Shown here: piece by piece, positions 29,298 through 32,222 of the stretch | How positions within the stretch are numbered: position 1 is the first letter of the stretch | How the letters are laid out: each line of letters starts with the position of its first letter | Source of the DNA: Ameyamaea chiangmaiensis | GTDB lineage: Bacteria > Pseudomonadota > Alphaproteobacteria > Acetobacterales > Acetobacteraceae | Reading direction: 5' to 3' | DNA length: 32,222 bases | Assembly (NCBI RefSeq): GCF_025995235.1 | Contig: NZ_BAPT01000018.1 | Coordinates: 1-32,222, forward strand | Made by a program: the position numbers and the translations under genes | The notes under the pieces: generated by a model | Told to the model about the DNA's origin: nothing | The model's input: the letters and a program-made list of their open reading frames with translations, nothing else | Databases searched by the model: none

Positions 29298-30494
29298 ATG
29301 ACCACCATCCTGTCCCCTGCGTCCCGTGATGCCGCGTCCGGCGGCTTCCGGACCGACCCCTCCCGTGGCGACCGCAATGCCCGCGTCTCGTCCGAGTGGT
29401 TCTCGCGCCCGGATGATGAGCGGTACCTGTCGCTGTCCGACCTGCATGCCGCCACGCTGGCGCGGGCAGACCGGGCCTCGGCCCGCACCGTGGAAAGCCG
29501 GGCCATTCGCGTGGAGGCGAGCCGCGACAATGCCGAGCGCCTGACGCTCACCGTGCCGGGACAGAACGAGCCGATCGCCCCCACCCACTGGTCGTTCGGC
29601 CAGATGTGCAGTCTGGTTGGTGCCCCGTCGTCGTACCTGCGCAATCTTCCGGCTCCCTTGGCGGCGATCAACCTGCAGCACGGGCTGCTGTCGCACCGCG
29701 CCGAACTGGTCAAAACGCTGGAAACCGAAGACGGTCGAGTGGAACTGCGCGCCGTGACCGGTCCCGATTACGGCCGCATCTGGGACCATGAACTGGTCGG
29801 CGCGGTACGCAAGATCGCCGGGGATGGCACGGGTGATACCAACTGGAAGGTGCCGGGTGTCATCGACTGGGCCACCATGACCCACAATCCCTATGTCGAC
29901 ATCACCAGGGAAACCACGACGCTCTACGCATCGGATCGCGATGTCTTCCTGTTCCTTGTGGACGATACGCATCCCATTGAAGCCGGCCGTCTGCCCAACG
30001 GCGAACCCGATCTCTATTTCCGGGGTTTCTATGCCTGGAACAGCGAGGTCGGTAGCAAGAGCCTCGGCATCGCCTCCTTCTATCTGCGCGGAGTGTGCCA
30101 GAATCGCATGTTGTGGGGCGTGGAAAATTTCGAACAGATCACGATCCGGCATAGCAAGTTCGCCGCATCGCGTTTCGTGCATCAGGCGACACCGGCGCTC
30201 CGGAATTTCGCCACCGCCAGCCCGGCCTCGTTCGTCTCCGGCATTCAGGCCTCGCGCAAGGCGCTGGTGGCGAAGAGTGACGAGGATCGTGAAATCTTCC
30301 TGCGTCGTCGCGGGTTCTCGAAACCGGAAACTACGAAGATCATCGAAACCGTGCTGCACGAGGAGGGACGCAAGCCGGAGAGCGTGTTCGATTTCGTGCA
30401 GGGGATCACGGCACTGGCGCGGACAAAGGCCAATCAGGACACGCGGCTGGATCTGGAAGAGAAGGCCCGCAGGCTGATGGAGCGTGCTTCCTGA
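29298..30494 (+). CDS. DUF932 (phage/plasmid-like) protein
   Basis: A 398-residue protein. THWSFGQMCSLVGAPSSYLR, then the VELRAVTGPDYGRIWDHELV region and FYLRGVCQNRMLWGVENFEQ followed by ITIRHS are the pattern of the DUF932 family, found on plasmids and phages. The function is unknown. In this type of element the gene sits with a Toprim protein, and a role in DNA maintenance or ssDNA handling is often supposed. AGAGGAGAG lies 7 bases before the ATG at 29298; the upstream frame from 29172 looks non-coding. A strong terminator follows. Confidence 0.9.
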   Translation: MTTILSPASRDAASGGFRTDPSRGDRNARVSSEWFSRPDDERYLSLSDLHAATLARADRASARTVESRAIRVEASRDNAERLTLTVPGQNEPIAPTHWSFGQMCSLVGAPSSYLRNLPAPLAAINLQHGLLSHRAELVKTLETEDGRVELRAVTGPDYGRIWDHELVGAVRKIAGDGTGDTNWKVPGVIDWATMTHNPYVDITRETTTLYASDRDVFLFLVDDTHPIEAGRLPNGEPDLYFRGFYAWNSEVGSKSLGIASFYLRGVCQNRMLWGVENFEQITIRHSKFAASRFVHQATPALRNFATASPASFVSGIQASRKALVAKSDEDREIFLRRRGFSKPETTKIIETVLHEEGRKPESVFDFVQGITALARTKANQDTRLDLEEKARRLMERAS

Positions 30495-30532
30495 AAGCCG
30501 CTTCTCTGTCTTTCCTTAAAGACGTTTTTACG

Positions 30533-30558
30533 AGCCCGGCCACTGAGCCGGGCTTTTT
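30533..30558 (+). terminator. Rho-independent terminator after the DUF932 gene
   Basis: AGCCCGGC (30533-30540) pairs with GCCGGGCT (30547-30554) around CACTGA and is followed by TTTT. It is 38 bases after the stop codon. Confidence 0.85.
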
Positions 30559-30577
30559 CGTTTCGGGAGTTCTTCCG

Positions 30578-31006
30578 ATGGCCGATTTCTTCACGCATTT
30601 TTCCTGCGTTCTCGACGTGGGCACAGTGGACAATGCCGCAAAGGCGCTCGACCTCTACAACGCGTTCATGGACGAACTGGCGGCGGAAGACCCGCCGTCT
30701 GACGGTTTTATTCTGTCGATCGTGCCTGAGTATGGCGGCACGAAACTCTGGATGCACGATGAGACGACCGGCGATCCGCATCAGGTTGTGGAATTCGTGC
30801 TACGTTGCGCACGGGCATTCCGGTTGCGGGGCCGATGGGGATTCCAGTGGGCCAATACGGCGTCCCATCCCCGGATCGGCGCGTTCAGCGGCGGCGCGCA
30901 TCTGCTTGACCTTGGCAGGCGCAAGACGATTTCATGGATGACCACCGATCGCTGGCTGGCGATCGCCATTGACGGAGGCAATCCAGACACAGGAGGGCAG
31001 GGGTAA
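30578..31006 (+). CDS. Plasmid-type protein of unknown function, coupled to the Toprim gene
   Basis: A 142-residue soluble protein. It starts MADFFTHFSCVLDVGTVDNA, followed by KALDLYNAFMDELAAE, and has a Trp-rich middle, RLRGRWGFQWANTASHPRIG, and GGAHLLDLGRRK. I have the impression of a family that recurs beside DUF932 and Toprim genes on alphaproteobacterial elements, but I know of no function. The stop TAA shares an A with the ATG of the next gene (TAATG), so the two are translationally coupled. Confidence 0.75.
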   Translation: MADFFTHFSCVLDVGTVDNAAKALDLYNAFMDELAAEDPPSDGFILSIVPEYGGTKLWMHDETTGDPHQVVEFVLRCARAFRLRGRWGFQWANTASHPRIGAFSGGAHLLDLGRRKTISWMTTDRWLAIAIDGGNPDTGGQG

Positions 31007-32052
31007 TGGCCTCGCATGATGCGGGCGATCTCGCCCGTCGTCTGGCGGAAAATGCGGAGGCGGTGTGCCGGCGGTATCTTTCCGCCGGTCGCCGTCACGG
31101 CAATTACTGGCTGGTCGGTGACGTGCGGAATGCGCCCGGCCGGTCGCTGTTCGTCCGGCTGCACGACACCGCCAATGGCAGGGCCGGCAAGTGGACCGAC
31201 GCACAGTCGGGCGAGCATGGCGACCTGCTCGACGTGATCCGCGAAAGCCTCGGCCTGGTGGACTTCCGCGACGTGGCCGACGAGGCGCGTGCCTTCTTCA
31301 GCCTCCCTCGCCCCGATCCAGTACCGTCGTCGCGGGAGCGCCCGGTTCAGGAACGCGGATCTGCCAGTTCTTCCGAAGCCGCGCGTCGGCTCTGGGCCAT
31401 GTCCGGGCCGATCGCGGGCACGTCCGTAGAAGCGTATCTCCGTAGACGCGACATTACGCTTTTGCACGGAGCCGGAGCCCTGCGCTTCCATCCGCACTGC
31501 TTTTACCGCCCGGACGAGGACAGTCCGACCGAGACCTGGCCCGCGATGATCGCCGCCGTCACCGACCTCGACGGCACTCTGACTGGGGTGCATCGCACCT
31601 GGCTGGCGGCGGAAGGGCGCGGCAAGGCGGCGGTCGATCATCCGCGTCGTGCTCTGGGGGGCCTGCTCGGCCATGCCGTGCGCTTCGGGGTCGTAACCGA
31701 TGTGCTCGCCGCCGGGGAAGGCATCGAGACGGTGCTGTCGCTGCGGCAGGTTCTGCCCGACCTGCCGCTGGCCGCCTGCCTGTCCTCGGCACATCTCGCT
31801 GCCCTGATCTTTCCGCCCACGCTGCGCCGTCTCTACGTGCTGCGCGATGACGACCCGGCCGGGGATCAGGCGCTGGCGACGCTGCACGCCCGCGCAAATG
31901 ACGCCGGGATCGAGATGATCGGTCTGTCGCCGCGGCTGGGCGATTTCAACGATGATCTCCGTGCCCTCGGACGCGGGGCGCTGCGGGCGATCCTGCATCC
32001 CCAACTCGCGCCAGCGGACGTGGCCCGCTTTCTGGAGGCCGCCGGCACCTGA
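31006..32052 (+). CDS. Toprim-domain protein, primase/helicase-like (DUF7146 type)
   Basis: A 348-residue protein. The N-terminal third has GGRSLF-like features of a primase zinc or core region (NAPGRSLFVRLHD, then GKWTDAQSGEHGDLLDVIRE). The C-terminal Toprim domain carries AAGEGIETVLSLRQ (Glu238 and Glu241) and the acidic motif LRDDDPAG (Asp281-283). Such single-gene Toprim proteins on plasmids and ICEs are thought to act in DNA priming or repair. AGGAGG lies 9 bases before the ATG. Together with the DUF932 gene and the small gene before it, it would form a replication or maintenance backbone. Confidence 0.88.
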   Translation: MASHDAGDLARRLAENAEAVCRRYLSAGRRHGNYWLVGDVRNAPGRSLFVRLHDTANGRAGKWTDAQSGEHGDLLDVIRESLGLVDFRDVADEARAFFSLPRPDPVPSSRERPVQERGSASSSEAARRLWAMSGPIAGTSVEAYLRRRDITLLHGAGALRFHPHCFYRPDEDSPTETWPAMIAAVTDLDGTLTGVHRTWLAAEGRGKAAVDHPRRALGGLLGHAVRFGVVTDVLAAGEGIETVLSLRQVLPDLPLAACLSSAHLAALIFPPTLRRLYVLRDDDPAGDQALATLHARANDAGIEMIGLSPRLGDFNDDLRALGRGALRAILHPQLAPADVARFLEAAGT

Positions 32053-32222
32053 GCGGGCCGGAAAGAGGGGCGGGCGGTTCCGTTCTTCTTTCGGCGGGTC
32101 TGTTCGGCCTCCCGTGCGACAGGTCCGCGCCCCGGCCTTTCTGGAGGGGAGCGGGCGTCAGCCGGGCCGGGCCTTCAATGGCGGGGGCCGGCTATTTTCC
32201 GTCGCGCCCCTTGGGGGGGGGG
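32053..32222. other. Window end without a gene
   Basis: GC-rich sequence with no gene visible. The last bases are a run of at least ten G after TT, which looks like a sequencing or assembly artefact at a contig end. Confidence 0.6.

Noticed and set aside
28917..30359. A 480-codon minus-strand frame opposite DUF932
   Set aside because: Spans an intergenic region and antisense of a well-supported gene; no known motif.
30781..32004. A 407-codon minus-strand frame opposite the Toprim gene
   Set aside because: High-GC antisense shadow; the plus-strand frame has a clear Toprim motif, a ribosome binding site and coupled neighbours.
1..32222. CRISPR array
   Set aside because: No regularly spaced repeats of 24-40 bases with unique spacers were seen by eye, and no cas gene is present.
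32212..32222. Terminal G run as a biological feature
   Set aside because: It is at the sequence end and looks like a technical artefact.

Overview
The window looks like about 32 kb of accessory DNA from an alphaproteobacterium, most likely an acetic acid bacterium (Acetobacteraceae). This rests on high GC, gene content (a DUF2840 protein next to a DUF3363-type relaxase, a long ParB-like protein, DUF932, a Toprim protein, two large serine recombinases) and protein style. No rRNA, intact tRNA or core housekeeping operon is present. The taxonomic call is inference from family knowledge, not from a search.

Layout. (1) 1-2841: a possible IS6-type end, large serine recombinase 1, a relBE toxin-antitoxin pair and a small recombinase-associated protein. 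(2) 2842-5723: a stress block with a YXWGXW secreted protein, an Hsp20 gene behind a sigma32-like promoter and a ROSE-like RNA thermometer, a small exported protein, PsiE and a small acidic protein. (3) 5769-8094: small uncharacterised or exported proteins, including an STN-domain protein and a 32-residue mini-ORF coupled to a winged-helix-like gene. (4) 8231-13013: two divergons, SDR/SDR against an MmyB-type XRE regulator and an FAD monooxygenase against TetR. (5) 13201-17252: an AraC remnant, then DUF2840, a relaxase and a CopG/RHH protein, a partial mobilisation module. (6) 17254-21095: two more divergons, an FAD monooxygenase against MarR and MarR-EVE (EVE frameshifted) against a VOC protein, then a transposase remnant. 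(7) 21204-23081: serine recombinase 2 and its small upstream ORF. (8) 23206-32052: a palindrome cluster, a ParB-like protein, an unknown gene, a locally AT-richer insert (XRE regulator, structured RNA-like region, 40-residue ORF, HNH-type nuclease), then DUF932, a small plasmid-type protein and a Toprim protein.

How it fits together. Both recombinase genes run antisense through a short sequence resembling the 3' end of a tRNA (shared core TGTCCCCGCAA at 188-198 and 21246-21256, same orientation), followed by a plus-strand terminator hairpin at a matching place in each gene. The simplest reading is two elements joined in tandem at a tRNA-derived attachment site: element A (about 190 to 21250) carries stress and redox cargo plus mobilisation genes, and element B begins at about 21250 with the ParB/DUF932/Toprim backbone. 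Four regulator-enzyme divergons with visible inverted or direct repeats between the divergent genes make element A look like a set of inducible detoxification cassettes. The best candidates for something new are the XRE/small ORF/HNH insert, the recombinase-associated small ORF pair, the Hsp20 thermometer and the coupled mini-ORF.
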